This document shows, in pieces, positions 32,315 to 41,549 of a DNA stretch of 57,354 nt. The stretch's first letter is position 1. The number at the start of each line of letters is the position of its first letter. A program made the position numbers and the translations under genes. This stretch comes from Ascidiaceihabitans sp023955215. Lineage in GTDB: Bacteria; Pseudomonadota; Alphaproteobacteria; Rhodobacterales; Rhodobacteraceae. The stretch is taken from positions 1 through 57,354 of the forward strand of contig CALSPX010000012.1 of NCBI GenBank assembly GCA_943788345.1. Reading direction: 5' to 3'. Below the pieces are notes generated by a model. It did not search any database. It was not told the DNA's origin and saw nothing but the letters and a program-made list of their open reading frames with translations.

Positions 32315-34504
32315 CTACAATTGGCGGGTGATATCGCCAAGTTGATCAGGATAAGCAATCAGCGTCGCGCCAAGTTGTTCGCAAGACGAAATCGCTTCTG
32401 GTGATATCTGGGTTGAAAAAATCGTTGTTGAGACTTGGCCGAATTTTGCGCAAATGTCCTGATACAACGACAATCCTTCACCAGTTTGCTCCAAATTTAT
32501 GTCTATCAAGAGCGAGTCTGGTACGAGTTGAATTTCTCCTAGGATCGAAATCGCCTCGGTCGCAGTGTAGGCTTGTATGATTGTCGCCCCTTGCTGCTCG
32601 ACGGCCGTGGTGATCGTTTTTTGTATTTGGTCATCACATGCGACCAACATGAAAAGTTTGTCACTGAGTGGTCGCTCTTGGTTGGTGGCACTTTGTTCTG
32701 CTTTTGTGCGACGGGACGGAAATTCGTGGTAAACTGGAACCGTTATAGAAAAGCAGCTTCCTTTGTTTGTTTCAGAGACGAGTTTCAACTTGTGTTCTAG
32801 TTCCTTGCAGGCCCGCTCAACGATGGACAGGCCAAGGCCCAAGCCTGTATCGGAATTGTCGGGAGCGATCCGCTCGAATTCTTTGAAGATCGTCTCCTGA
32901 TCGCCTTTCGCGATTCCGCGACCTGTGTCCCAGACCTCGATGCAGGCTTTTCCGTTTACGCGGCGAACACCCAACAAGACGCGGCCCTTGTCGGTATAGC
33001 GAATGGCGTTGGACAATAGATTCTGAACAATGCGCCGCATATAGCCAGGATCGCTCACGATCGTCATGGTGCTATCAACCATTCGTAAATCAATTCCCTT
33101 TTGAGCCGCGAGCGGAGCCAATTCATCGCGCAGCGGACGGAAAATTTGCGACAAGTGGACGGGCTGTACATCAAACACGGCCTTCCCAGCGTCCAGCTTG
33201 GAAATATCAAGCAAAGCCGAAATAAATTGCTCGACGCTTTCGAGTGCGGTTTCTGCCTTTTCAGAGATGCTGCGCGCTTCGCTTGTGTCAATTTGCTCGC
33301 CCAATGACGAAACAAACAATTTGGCCGCCGACAAGGGCTGTAGCAAGTCATGGCTGGCAGCTGCAACAAAACGCGACTTTGATGCGTTGGCGCGTTCGGC
33401 CTCTGCCAAAGCAAGACCCAATTCATGAGTGCGCGTCTGAACACGTTGTTCCAGAAGCTCGTTCATTTCCGACAATGTGCGCGCGGCTGAACGCTCTGCT
33501 GTGACGTCTGTGAAGCTAATTACAAAGCCCTGATCCGGCATCTCTTGACAAAAAACGCTCAGGTTTTGAGAACGCCGATGGTTCACTTCAAATACAATAG
33601 GGGCGCGATGCTTGGGCCGATTGGCCCAATCTCGAATGAAAGCAGCATCGAAGTTGTCCTCAAAGACAAGCTCGTCCTTCAAATACTCTAAAAGCGGCGT
33701 AAAGTTCATGCCTAACACGACCTGATTAGGTTTGAGCGAAAAGAGTTCATCGAGCTTGGAGTTTCTCCCGACTAGCGTTTGGTTCGCGTCGAAAATACAG
33801 ACGCCTTGGTTCAGATGATCCAGCGTGGCTTGTAATATTTCTGCTTGCGCATCACGCATCTTGTCGCGCTCTAGGCGTTCTCTGCGGATGATTGCAGTCA
33901 CATCAGTTTGTAGAATGACTGTACCACCGCGAGGGGTACGATGTTCACTGACTTGCAGCCAACGGTCCCATTTTAGACGCGAATTGAACACTACGTGATC
34001 TTCGCGATGTTTAGTTAAGCGTTGTTGCGCCCAAAGGGCAGGACTGGTGTCATCGGGAAGCGCCAGATAGCTGCTTTCTGAAACCAATTTGACGTAAGCA
34101 TCAAACGAAAGCCCAGGTGTCAGTCGCCCTTCGATGTCGATCAGATCACGGCAAAAGCGACTGTTCGACAGAACTAGCCCTTCGTCTGCTTCAAACAGTG
34201 CAAATCCTTCGTTGATCGTTTCAATCGCTTGAGTCAAATTAGAGCGCGCTCTTTCGGTTTCATCATTCGCTACTTCTAGCCGTGCGTTGGATTCTTGTAG
34301 CAAATCAAGGGCGCGCTCGAGATCTTGAGTACGCTCGCGAACTTCGCTTTCAAGCAGTGCAGCACGCTCGAACTGTTGATATGCTAGGCCTGATTGTTCG
34401 TTCTTTTGCTCGACCCGTCGCATTAGTGATTGAGCTATTTGCAAAAGCTTTTCGTTCTGCCGCTCAATCGTATCGTTCGGATTAATCAATGAGATCTTAT
34501 TCAT
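32315..34504 (-). CDS. Hybrid sensor histidine kinase with two PAS domains
   Basis: A 729-residue soluble kinase without transmembrane segments. A coiled-coil start (residues 12-95) is followed by two PAS-like domains (about 92-205 and 225-340), a HisKA domain with the phosphoacceptor H385 in AAASHDLLQPL, and the HATPase (NLLSNAIRYTDKG, DTGRGI, GLGLGLSIV). A C-terminal receiver domain keeps the phospho-Asp in LLIDINLEQ, but the usual lysine is replaced (LIAYPD), so it may be degenerate. It resembles kinases that control PQQ ethanol dehydrogenases (ErcS type) and overlaps the FIST gene by 4 bp. Confidence 0.88.
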   Translation of the reverse strand: MNKISLINPNDTIERQNEKLLQIAQSLMRRVEQKNEQSGLAYQQFERAALLESEVRERTQDLERALDLLQESNARLEVANDETERARSNLTQAIETINEGFALFEADEGLVLSNSRFCRDLIDIEGRLTPGLSFDAYVKLVSESSYLALPDDTSPALWAQQRLTKHREDHVVFNSRLKWDRWLQVSEHRTPRGGTVILQTDVTAIIRRERLERDKMRDAQAEILQATLDHLNQGVCIFDANQTLVGRNSKLDELFSLKPNQVVLGMNFTPLLEYLKDELVFEDNFDAAFIRDWANRPKHRAPIVFEVNHRRSQNLSVFCQEMPDQGFVISFTDVTAERSAARTLSEMNELLEQRVQTRTHELGLALAEAERANASKSRFVAAASHDLLQPLSAAKLFVSSLGEQIDTSEARSISEKAETALESVEQFISALLDISKLDAGKAVFDVQPVHLSQIFRPLRDELAPLAAQKGIDLRMVDSTMTIVSDPGYMRRIVQNLLSNAIRYTDKGRVLLGVRRVNGKACIEVWDTGRGIAKGDQETIFKEFERIAPDNSDTGLGLGLSIVERACKELEHKLKLVSETNKGSCFSITVPVYHEFPSRRTKAEQSATNQERPLSDKLFMLVACDDQIQKTITTAVEQQGATIIQAYTATEAISILGEIQLVPDSLLIDINLEQTGEGLSLYQDICAKFGQVSTTIFSTQISPEAISSCEQLGATLIAYPDQLGDITRQL

Positions 34505-35679
34505 TCGTCACTCGGATAAATGGCGACACCACTCATGGTATGGTTGACATGGAGAGGGCCAATTTGTTCGCCGTAGGTCGAAAATCCAGTAACTTTGTTG
34601 ACGCTCAGCACATAGGACAAATCACGTGTCATTTGGGACTGCTCGGCTTCGATTCGTCGCAAGATACAATCGCACCCAAGGATATGTGCAGGCTTGCCAT
34701 CTTCTGATAGCTCGGCCATTTTTTTGCTCAGATGTTCAATCATGTTCTGTGGCTTGGCTACGGTTAGCACCATTCCTTCGTCTATAGCAGAGAAGAACAC
34801 CAACTCGCCCGCCTCATTCACCTGCTGGATAGCACGCACGTGGTGAGAGCCACCGATGCGCACGACCACCGGGTGGGAGGCAAACGTAAATCGATCAAGC
34901 TGTTCAGGATCTTTGCCAACGATGCGCGCATATTCTCGCGCAGCTGGTTCCGCATTGATTGACTTTACAATCCTTTGACCGGGATCGGCCTGTGTGACAA
35001 CCATTTGCACGTCGATCGGGACGAGATGATCAAGACTAAAAACACGAGTTTTATAGTGACTACGCACCAGGGATAGAACCGCAGCTTTCTTAGCAACTGT
35101 CCCATTCAAAGCGACGCGCGTTTCTCTGAAATCAATGCCGTCACCCGCTGAACCGCCAAAAACAGGCATGTCGCGCAATGCCGGCGAGATTGTTGCCGTC
35201 AGTGTGTCTTCACTCAAAGACAAGCCATCAACGACAAGAAAGGCAAAGCCGTCGCGCATGTCGAGATTGCGTTCTTGAAGTGCGACACGCTCAAGTGCGA
35301 TCCGGTCGATCAAAGGTTGTGGAGTGAGCTCGTCGATGTTTTCAATCAGCAAAGACGCAGTTGCAAATCCATCTGCTGGAAAACCAATCGCAATAATTTT
35401 CCCTTCGTCATAGCCTTGATCGCTAATTTCGCCAGCCGTCGTGCAGGCAATAACGTCGGTTTCGGGGTAGTGGATTTCTGCTTCACGCACAGCGCTTTCG
35501 AAATCTGCCATTGGGGACACAAAGAGCGCAAGCAGGCTCAGAGCATCGTCGCCTAACTCACGTTTGATTTGCGCAATGGGTGAAGTGTTAGCCCAAGATA
35601 CACAGCTTGTGCGCAAGATTTCGGGCGAATTTCCATCCGCATTTTTTCCCGAACCTTTACTATCGCGTTTTGCCAGCAT
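34501..35679 (-). CDS. FIST-domain sensor protein
   Basis: FIST (F-box and intracellular signal transduction) domains are predicted ligand sensors, usually partnered with kinases. The start at 35679 (AGGGAG upstream) gives 392 residues; a longer start at 35721 would run into the response-regulator gene. The FIST_N part is seen as CTTAGEISDQGYDEGKIIAIGF and VFGGSAGDGIDF, and the FIST_C part as GCDCILRRIEAEQ and VTGFSTYGEQIGPLHVNHTM. Lacking a membrane anchor, it probably works in the cytoplasm with the downstream kinase, to which it is translationally coupled. The ligand is unknown. Confidence 0.86.
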   Translation of the reverse strand: MLAKRDSKGSGKNADGNSPEILRTSCVSWANTSPIAQIKRELGDDALSLLALFVSPMADFESAVREAEIHYPETDVIACTTAGEISDQGYDEGKIIAIGFPADGFATASLLIENIDELTPQPLIDRIALERVALQERNLDMRDGFAFLVVDGLSLSEDTLTATISPALRDMPVFGGSAGDGIDFRETRVALNGTVAKKAAVLSLVRSHYKTRVFSLDHLVPIDVQMVVTQADPGQRIVKSINAEPAAREYARIVGKDPEQLDRFTFASHPVVVRIGGSHHVRAIQQVNEAGELVFFSAIDEGMVLTVAKPQNMIEHLSKKMAELSEDGKPAHILGCDCILRRIEAEQSQMTRDLSYVLSVNKVTGFSTYGEQIGPLHVNHTMSGVAIYPSDE

Positions 35680-35714
35680 GAATGAAAGTCTCCCTGGCGA
35701 GGACGTTATTGTGC

Positions 35715-36416
35715 TTAGCACGAAGTTGGCAAGACTCTTGCGAAGCGCGCTTCCTGCGCGACAAGCACTGCTTGGGTACGGCTTTGCACGCCTAGCTTTC
35801 GCATGATTGCAGTTACATGGGCTTTGACCGTCGTTTCAGCAATGGTGAGGTCAAAGGCGATTTGCTTGTTCAGTTTGCCCTCGCAGATCAAATCAAGAAT
35901 GCGAGCTTGCTGATTTGTCAGAGAAGATAACCGTGAAAGTGTTTCGTCGCGTTCACTTGGCGCGTTACTTTCGACAAAGCCAGAAGGTTTGTAAATCTCG
36001 CCGTTGGCGATGCAATCCAGCGCCTCTTTGAAGACAGCGCGCGGACTATGTTTTGGAACGAACCCCGAAGCCCCAGCAACAATTGCGCCTCCAATCATAG
36101 AATTTTCAGTCATCGACGACACAATGATAATTGGGGTTTGCTCTGCTTTTCGTTTGAGGCGAATTAGCCCATCAAGACCGCTCACATCGGGTAAGTTCAA
36201 ATCCAAGATAATGAGCGAGGGTTGCGCATCACTGTCCAAAAGCGCCAACGCGCTTTCTAAACAATCAGCAGTATTCACTCTGCTGAAATCTGCAATGGAG
36301 CGTAGCGTAAGTTTTAGGGCATCACAAAACAACGGATGATCGTCAATCACAAGCGCCCAACCGTTTTCAGGTTGTATGGAACGGGGTGCGGATTCTTCAG
36401 TTTGATATGTGCTCAT
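35715..36416 (-). CDS. LuxR/NarL-family response regulator
   Basis: The 233-residue protein has a receiver domain with acidic pocket D25-D26, phospho-acceptor D72 (LILDLNLPD), S100/S101 and K122. Its C-terminal HTH_LuxR domain reads LSSLTNQQARILDLICEGK and TVKAHVTAIMRKLGVQSR. It is the first gene of the leftward regulator-FIST-kinase operon. It probably activates the PQQ dehydrogenase genes, as AgmR/EraR-type regulators do in Pseudomonas. It ends 35 bp before the FIST start. Confidence 0.88.
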   Translation of the reverse strand: MSTYQTEESAPRSIQPENGWALVIDDHPLFCDALKLTLRSIADFSRVNTADCLESALALLDSDAQPSLIILDLNLPDVSGLDGLIRLKRKAEQTPIIIVSSMTENSMIGGAIVAGASGFVPKHSPRAVFKEALDCIANGEIYKPSGFVESNAPSERDETLSRLSSLTNQQARILDLICEGKLNKQIAFDLTIAETTVKAHVTAIMRKLGVQSRTQAVLVAQEARFARVLPTSC

Positions 36417-36473
36417 ACACAGTAGTTAACGCGATGCTTAATCTTTAGTCACTTAGCCAAAGGTCTTAGCAAC

Positions 36474-36507
36474 AAAAGGGGCGCACGTCAGGTAAGACGC
36501 GCGCCCC
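36474..36507 (-). terminator. Rho-independent terminator after the PQQ dehydrogenase
   Basis: On the minus strand GGGGCGCGCGTC pairs with GACGTGCGCCCC around a six-base loop and is followed by TTTTGTT. It separates the dehydrogenase (ending at 36523) from the response-regulator gene. Confidence 0.88.
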
Positions 36508-36522
36508 AAGTCATCAGGGAGA

Positions 36523-38295
36523 TTAGTTAGAGGCTAGTTTTGCCGGAAGTCGGAACGTCCAGAGCAAGCCACCTTGGTTCAAGTAGTTGACTTTCTTGGC
36601 AACTTCGCCGCCCCAAAGTGGAACAGCGCCGCCCCAACCCGAGATCACAGTGACGTATTGCTCGCCGTCCTGCTCCCAAGTAATAGGTTGGCCAATCACG
36701 CCAGAACCAGTCTGGAAGGACCACAGTTTTTCACCAGTTTCATCATCAAAGGCGATGAATTCACCCTCTGGTGTCCCTGTGAACACGAGGCCACCGGCCG
36801 TTGTCATGACACCGCCCCAAAGTGGCGCGTTGTTTTTGAACTCCCACTTTAGCTCGCCCGTGTCAGGATCAATGGCTTTCAAGCTACCGATATGGTCGTC
36901 ATAGTTCGGTTTGATCGTGAAGCCAGAACCGAGGTAGGCCGCGCCCTTTTTGTATGTGATCGGCTCGTTCCAGATATCCATGCCCCATTCGTTGGAAGGT
37001 ACATAAAACAAGCCGGTCTTTGGCGAGTGCGCCATAGGCATCCAGTTTTTACCACCAAGGAAGGAAGGCGATGAAAAGACAACTTCACCCTTTTTGCCAT
37101 CTGCAGCATCTGCTGGATTGCCTGGACGATTGCCCTCATTGAAAATCGGACGGCCAGAATCATCGATGCCTTCGGCCCAAGTGATATCTTTCACAAATGG
37201 TACGGCGGATACGAATTCACCGTCTTCGCGGTTCAACACGTAGAAGAAGCCGTTCCGGTCAGCCGTTGCAAAGCGCTTGTTGCCAGTGCGATCGGTGTAA
37301 GCAACGACTTCGTTGACGCCATCATAGTCCCAGCCTTCACGCGGCGTGGTCTGATAGTGCCATTTGATTTCGCCAGTCGCCGGATCAATTCCGATACGAG
37401 AGGCTGCATAAAGGTTATCGCCTTTGTTGCCCTCAGTCGGCGCGCCTGCATCGCGTAGGTGACTGTTCCAAGGCGCAGGGTTACCTGTACCAAAGACAAG
37501 CGTGTCGGTATCGGCATCATACGTGCCACCAAGCCACGTCGCGCCGCCTCCAGTTTTCCACATATCGCCCGGCCAAGTGGCGTTCAGTTCACCTGTCATA
37601 GTGCTCTCAGAGCCGTTCAACGTACCCATATGACCTTCGATCACAGGGCGCGTCCAAACGATATCGCCTGTCTCGGCGCTGCGTGCTTGAACTTCGCCAA
37701 CGATACCAAATTCACCGCCGGAATTCCCCGTGATGATAAGTCCATCAACGATCAGAGGAGCGGCCGTATAGCTGTAACCCGCTTTGTAGTCAGCGATCTT
37801 TTTGTTCCAAACGACATCGCCAGTCTTTTGGTTCAATGCGACGATACGAGCGTCCAAAGTTCCGAAATAGATGTTGTCGCCATAGATCGCAGCGCCACGG
37901 TTAACAACGTCACAGCAGGGCAAAATGCCTTCTGGCAAGCGCGCATCGTATTGCCAAAGCTCTTTGCCGCTCATGACGTCAATCGCGTACATACGGCTAT
38001 AGGAGCCCGTGATATACATCACGCCGTCATGGACAAGCGGTTGTGTTTCTTGACCACGTTGCTTCTCACCACCAAGGCTAAACGCCCAAGCAGGAAGCAG
38101 GTTGTCGACGTTTTCTTTGTTTAAGATATCAAGCGGCGAATGGCGCTGCAAATGACGTCCCATGCCGTTGGTCAAAACATCGCCAGTCGACGCTGTGTCG
38201 TTCGCCAACATTTCTTCTGTAACGCCGCCGTGGCCATCCGCAAATGCAGTGGTTGCCAACAGTCCGGCAAGCGCAGCAATGATGAACTTGTTCAT
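36523..38295 (-). CDS. PQQ-dependent alcohol dehydrogenase, probable lanthanide type
   Basis: Periplasmic quinoprotein (590 residues) with a signal peptide (MNKFIIAALAGLLATTAFA) and an eight-bladed propeller. The ring of two adjacent cysteines is at C127-C128 (PCCDVV). Metal ligands are E195 (GGEFG) and N272 (GNPAPWN), and the catalytic aspartate is D323 in GWDYDGVNE. A further Asp at 325 makes the D-x-D pair that distinguishes Ln-dependent XoxF and ExaF/PedH from Ca-dependent enzymes. The broad neighbourhood (PedF-like cytochrome, MxaJ-like protein) favours an ethanol/short-chain alcohol enzyme. A strong GGAGG precedes the ATG. Confidence 0.88.
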   Translation of the reverse strand: MNKFIIAALAGLLATTAFADGHGGVTEEMLANDTASTGDVLTNGMGRHLQRHSPLDILNKENVDNLLPAWAFSLGGEKQRGQETQPLVHDGVMYITGSYSRMYAIDVMSGKELWQYDARLPEGILPCCDVVNRGAAIYGDNIYFGTLDARIVALNQKTGDVVWNKKIADYKAGYSYTAAPLIVDGLIITGNSGGEFGIVGEVQARSAETGDIVWTRPVIEGHMGTLNGSESTMTGELNATWPGDMWKTGGGATWLGGTYDADTDTLVFGTGNPAPWNSHLRDAGAPTEGNKGDNLYAASRIGIDPATGEIKWHYQTTPREGWDYDGVNEVVAYTDRTGNKRFATADRNGFFYVLNREDGEFVSAVPFVKDITWAEGIDDSGRPIFNEGNRPGNPADAADGKKGEVVFSSPSFLGGKNWMPMAHSPKTGLFYVPSNEWGMDIWNEPITYKKGAAYLGSGFTIKPNYDDHIGSLKAIDPDTGELKWEFKNNAPLWGGVMTTAGGLVFTGTPEGEFIAFDDETGEKLWSFQTGSGVIGQPITWEQDGEQYVTVISGWGGAVPLWGGEVAKKVNYLNQGGLLWTFRLPAKLASN

Positions 38296-38518
38296 AATTT
38301 TGTCTCCTCCCTTTGCCCAATTCTTGGGCGGTTCGATAAGGCTCCGCGCATTAGGATGTCGCTTTTGGCCTTAGGCGGAGTATTCTCGCAAAGATTGTTT
38401 CTCGGTATTGAACATTGGTCGTAAGACCCTGTGAGGCTTGACAGCTCAGCACATACCACCTTGGTCGCGATGCGACTCAGAGCCATCATCGCTATCAATC
38501 CTTAGGGAGAGTGACGCT

Positions 38519-39040
38519 ATGAAATTTGTAATTTTAGGTATTTCACTATGTCTGGGCAGCGTTGGATTCGCTGATACGCGCGGCGTATTTCTTGAAGATG
38601 CCGAAGGGCAGCGCATCCAGATCGCAACCGCGGAATTTCAAAGTGACGATACTTATTCAATCGCAATAAACGATGCGCCGTTTGAAGATCATTTCTTGTC
38701 GATGCGCCCTTTCAAATGTCTTGAAGGGCCAACTAAAAACTGGTGCTTCGTTCCATACCCCTATGAAATTGCTCGTAATGTTTCTAATGATTTGATCGAT
38801 TTGGAATATGATTTCCTCTTTGTTTGGAAAGACGCCAACGAATACGGAATTAATATGTGGAACGGCGTTTATTACAAATTGCATGAAGAAAACGATCGTT
38901 TTGTTGGGGTCTTGCACGAGATGGATATGGATACATTGTCTGCGCCGCCAGACCCCGGCGAGTTGCGTCCGCTTACGGCCAAGCACATCCACGAAAGCGA
39001 TCCCGAAAGTCATTGGTTGCCGCGATTGGTCATCGAATAG
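38519..39040 (+). CDS. Secreted hypothetical protein
   Basis: A 173-residue exported protein (signal MKFVILGISLCLGSVGFA) with a good GGGAG. The mature part is acidic and carries two cysteines (RPFKCLEGPTKNWCFVPYPYEIARN) that probably form a disulfide, and a WNGVYYKL stretch. No family is recognised. It is divergent from the PQQ dehydrogenase by 223 bp and precedes the uptake genes by 64 bp. It may be expressed with alcohol oxidation, for example as an accessory periplasmic protein. Confidence 0.75.
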   Translation: MKFVILGISLCLGSVGFADTRGVFLEDAEGQRIQIATAEFQSDDTYSIAINDAPFEDHFLSMRPFKCLEGPTKNWCFVPYPYEIARNVSNDLIDLEYDFLFVWKDANEYGINMWNGVYYKLHEENDRFVGVLHEMDMDTLSAPPDPGELRPLTAKHIHESDPESHWLPRLVIE

Positions 39041-39104
39041 CGCCTTTAGTCGTATTCCCGTCGCGGCCGATATGGTTACTCTGATCCGCAACAGGGAGAT
39101 CAAT

Positions 39105-40076
39105 ATGATTTTTATGAAATCACTTGGCGGTGCCGTCTTCGCAGCGCTTATTTCGACGTCGGCCTTCGCAGACGCCCAAACGCTTCGTGCGGCTGTTCTA
39201 AAGTTTGGAACAGTGAATTGGGAATTGAATACGATCAAACACCATGCGCTTGATGGTGCCAATGGGTTCGAACTTGAAGTGCAAGGCATGGCAGGTGGAT
39301 CAGCCGCCAAAGTTGCCTTTCAAGGCGGTGAAGCCGACGTTATTGTGTCCGATTGGCTCTGGGTTGCGCGCCAGCGGGCAGCAGGTAAAGATTACGTCTT
39401 CATTCCATATTCCAAAGCCGTTGGCGGCGTTTTGGTTGGCAAAGACAGCACCGCGCAAAGCCTTGCTGATCTGAAGGGATCGAAAATTGGAATTGCGGGT
39501 GGTCCACTCGATAAAAGTTGGCTCATCTTGCAAGCATATGCCGAAAAAAACTACGGTTTGGATTTGGCGAATGAAACCGAACAGGTATACGGTGCTCCGC
39601 CTTTGATCTTTAAGTCAGCGCTTTCTGGTGAGGTAGGCGCTGCGATCAACTTCTGGCATTTCATGGCCAAAATGGAAGCGTCGGGTATGCGCAAATTGGT
39701 CGATGTCTCTGAAGCCGCGAGCGATCTTGGGTTGGATCCGAATACGCCATTGCTGGGGTATGTTGTGAAGGGTGAGTTGTTACGCGACAATCCTGATTTG
39801 GTGCACGGGCTTGCCGCTGCTTCCCGCGCTGCGAAGGAGATGCTCGCCGTGGATGACGGCGAATGGGATCGCCTTCGCCCCAAAATGAATGCCAAGACGG
39901 ATGGTCAGTTTGAGGCGCTGAAAGCAGGCTTTCGCGCAGGCATTCCCGCTGCAGGTCCAATTGATGAAGACGCAGCAGGACGAATGTTGCAACTCATGGT
40001 AAAGCTTGGCGGTGAAAAATTGCTGGGCAAAGCTTCTGAGCTGCCAGAAGGAACGTTCTTGCAAAACGGGAGCTAG
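39105..40076 (+). CDS. ABC transporter substrate-binding protein (SsuA/TauA type)
   Basis: A 323-residue periplasmic binding protein of the NMT1/THI5-like, nitrate/sulfonate/taurine class. The ATG at 39105 follows AGGGAG and gives MIFMKSLGGAVFAALISTSAFA. The typical stretches are VLKFGTVNWEL, VIVSDWLWVARQRAAG and LKGSKIGIAGGPLDKSWL. It is followed directly by an ATPase gene but not by a permease. The matching permease (TauC type) is found at 54069, 13 kb away. The substrate is unknown; PQQ-related context suggests a metal complex, cofactor or alcohol-derived compound. Confidence 0.85.
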   Translation: MIFMKSLGGAVFAALISTSAFADAQTLRAAVLKFGTVNWELNTIKHHALDGANGFELEVQGMAGGSAAKVAFQGGEADVIVSDWLWVARQRAAGKDYVFIPYSKAVGGVLVGKDSTAQSLADLKGSKIGIAGGPLDKSWLILQAYAEKNYGLDLANETEQVYGAPPLIFKSALSGEVGAAINFWHFMAKMEASGMRKLVDVSEAASDLGLDPNTPLLGYVVKGELLRDNPDLVHGLAAASRAAKEMLAVDDGEWDRLRPKMNAKTDGQFEALKAGFRAGIPAAGPIDEDAAGRMLQLMVKLGGEKLLGKASELPEGTFLQNGS

Positions 40077-40107
40077 TTCGCTGCTAATTGCGCACTCAGA
40101 AAAAGAA

Positions 40108-40746
40108 GTGACAGAGCGGGGCCCGATAGGCCCTGTTCTCGATTTACGCTTGGATGCTTTGAACTTCGCTAACGAACCGATCTTGCGCGACATTGCTTTG
40201 CAAGTTGGGCGCTCCGAAACGCTTGCGCTTGTTGGCCCTTCAGGCGTTGGAAAGACTTCACTTTTGCGCATCTTTGGTGGCTTAGAAACACGCTACGAAG
40301 GCTCGTGCGACGTTGCTGGCCGCGTCGCGATGGTCTTTCAAGAGCCGACCCTTTTGCCATGGCGCAGTGTGCGTGATAATTTGTGTATCATTGCAAAAAT
40401 ATCCCCAGCTGAAGCAATGGATGCTCTGGTCGAAGTCGGGCTTTCCGAGCGCGGTGACGCATTTCCCAATACGCTCTCCCTTGGTCAACAACGGCGTCTG
40501 TCGCTGGCGCGCGCCTTCGCAATAAAGCCGGACTTGTTGTTGATGGACGAACCGTTTGTTTCGCTTGATCCGGCTCTTGTTGAAGAGATGATGGCGCTTT
40601 TCGCCAAGTTACGCGCAGCTCACAAAGTCACGACAATTATTGTGACTCATGTTGAAAGCGAGGCCAAACGTCTAGCCAGCCGGATTGTTACGCTCGGCGG
40701 ATCACCTGGTCAGATCATCAGGGATGCTCAGAATGAGGCTGCGTAA
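40108..40746 (+). CDS. ABC transporter ATPase (TauB/SsuB type)
   Basis: A 212-residue ATPase with Walker A GPSGVGKT (near residue 50), Q-loop MVFQEPTLLPWRSV, signature LSLGQQRRLSLA, Walker B LLLMDEPFVSLD and the H-loop VTHVESEA. The PWRSV wording after the Q-loop is that of NitT/TauT importers. No ATG fits. A GTG at 40108 is the best start; the longer frame from 40006 would overlap the binding protein. It pairs with the gene upstream. Confidence 0.85.
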   Translation: MTERGPIGPVLDLRLDALNFANEPILRDIALQVGRSETLALVGPSGVGKTSLLRIFGGLETRYEGSCDVAGRVAMVFQEPTLLPWRSVRDNLCIIAKISPAEAMDALVEVGLSERGDAFPNTLSLGQQRRLSLARAFAIKPDLLLMDEPFVSLDPALVEEMMALFAKLRAAHKVTTIIVTHVESEAKRLASRIVTLGGSPGQIIRDAQNEAA

Positions 40747-40757
40747 ATCTAGGAATG

Positions 40758-41549
40758 TTATCCTCGTTTTGCCAGCCCTGTGCGTGCAGGGTTGTACCCC
40801 CAAAGCGCTAGCAAAGTAAAAATGGCTGCGCCGATCAGCGTCCAGAGCAGCGCAATTCCATTGAACTGGGCATAAAGCGCGAAGCGGATCAATTCGACCG
40901 CTTGGGTAAAGGGGTTCAGCGCGCAAATTGTATAAAGAAGCTCGGAACTTTCCGCCATTTTCCATAAGGGATAGAGCGCAGATGAAAGGAAAAACATCGG
41001 AAAAATAACGAAGTTCATGACGCCCGCGAAATTTTCGAGTTGTTTGATGAAGCTCGACAAAAGAAGGCCGAGCGCGCCAAGCATGACCCCAGCTGCGATC
41101 AATGCAGGTAACGCCGCGACATAGCCGATTGTTGGCATTGTGATGCCGAAAACAGCTGCGATGGCCAAGAACGCATAGACTTGCAAGATCGAAATCGAAG
41201 TTGAACCGACAAGTTTGCAAAACAAAAGCCACCAACGTGGCAGTGGACTGGTCAGCAGTAGCTTCATTGAACCCATCTCGCGATCATACACAAGGCTAAG
41301 CGAGGATTGCATCCCGTTGAACAACAAAACCATGCCACATAGTCCGGGAACGATGTAGGTCTCATAGGTGATGTAGGTTTGATAGGGTGGGATGATGCTA
41401 AGCCCAAGGGCTGCACGAAAGCCAGCGGCGAAGACCAAAAGCCAAACAAGCGGGCGCACAAGGGCTGCAATGAAGCGCTCGCGCTGATGGATGAAACGCA
41501 GCGCCTCGCGCGCGACAATCGCGGTGAGCGATGTGAGATATGGGCTCAT
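40758..41549 (-). CDS. ABC-2-type transporter permease of the PQQ-associated set
   Basis: A 263-residue exporter-type permease with six hydrophobic helices and a long cytoplasmic start (YLTSLTAIVAREALRFIHQ). It follows the ATPase with a 4-bp overlap and is the last gene of the leftward operon 44836-40758. This set (ABC-2 permease, ATPase, beta-propeller, binding protein) is known as a group beside PQQ alcohol dehydrogenases in Methylobacterium and Pseudomonas. It probably exports or handles something needed for the oxidation system. The cargo is unknown. Confidence 0.85.
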   Translation of the reverse strand: MSPYLTSLTAIVAREALRFIHQRERFIAALVRPLVWLLVFAAGFRAALGLSIIPPYQTYITYETYIVPGLCGMVLLFNGMQSSLSLVYDREMGSMKLLLTSPLPRWWLLFCKLVGSTSISILQVYAFLAIAAVFGITMPTIGYVAALPALIAAGVMLGALGLLLSSFIKQLENFAGVMNFVIFPMFFLSSALYPLWKMAESSELLYTICALNPFTQAVELIRFALYAQFNGIALLWTLIGAAIFTLLALWGYNPARTGLAKRG

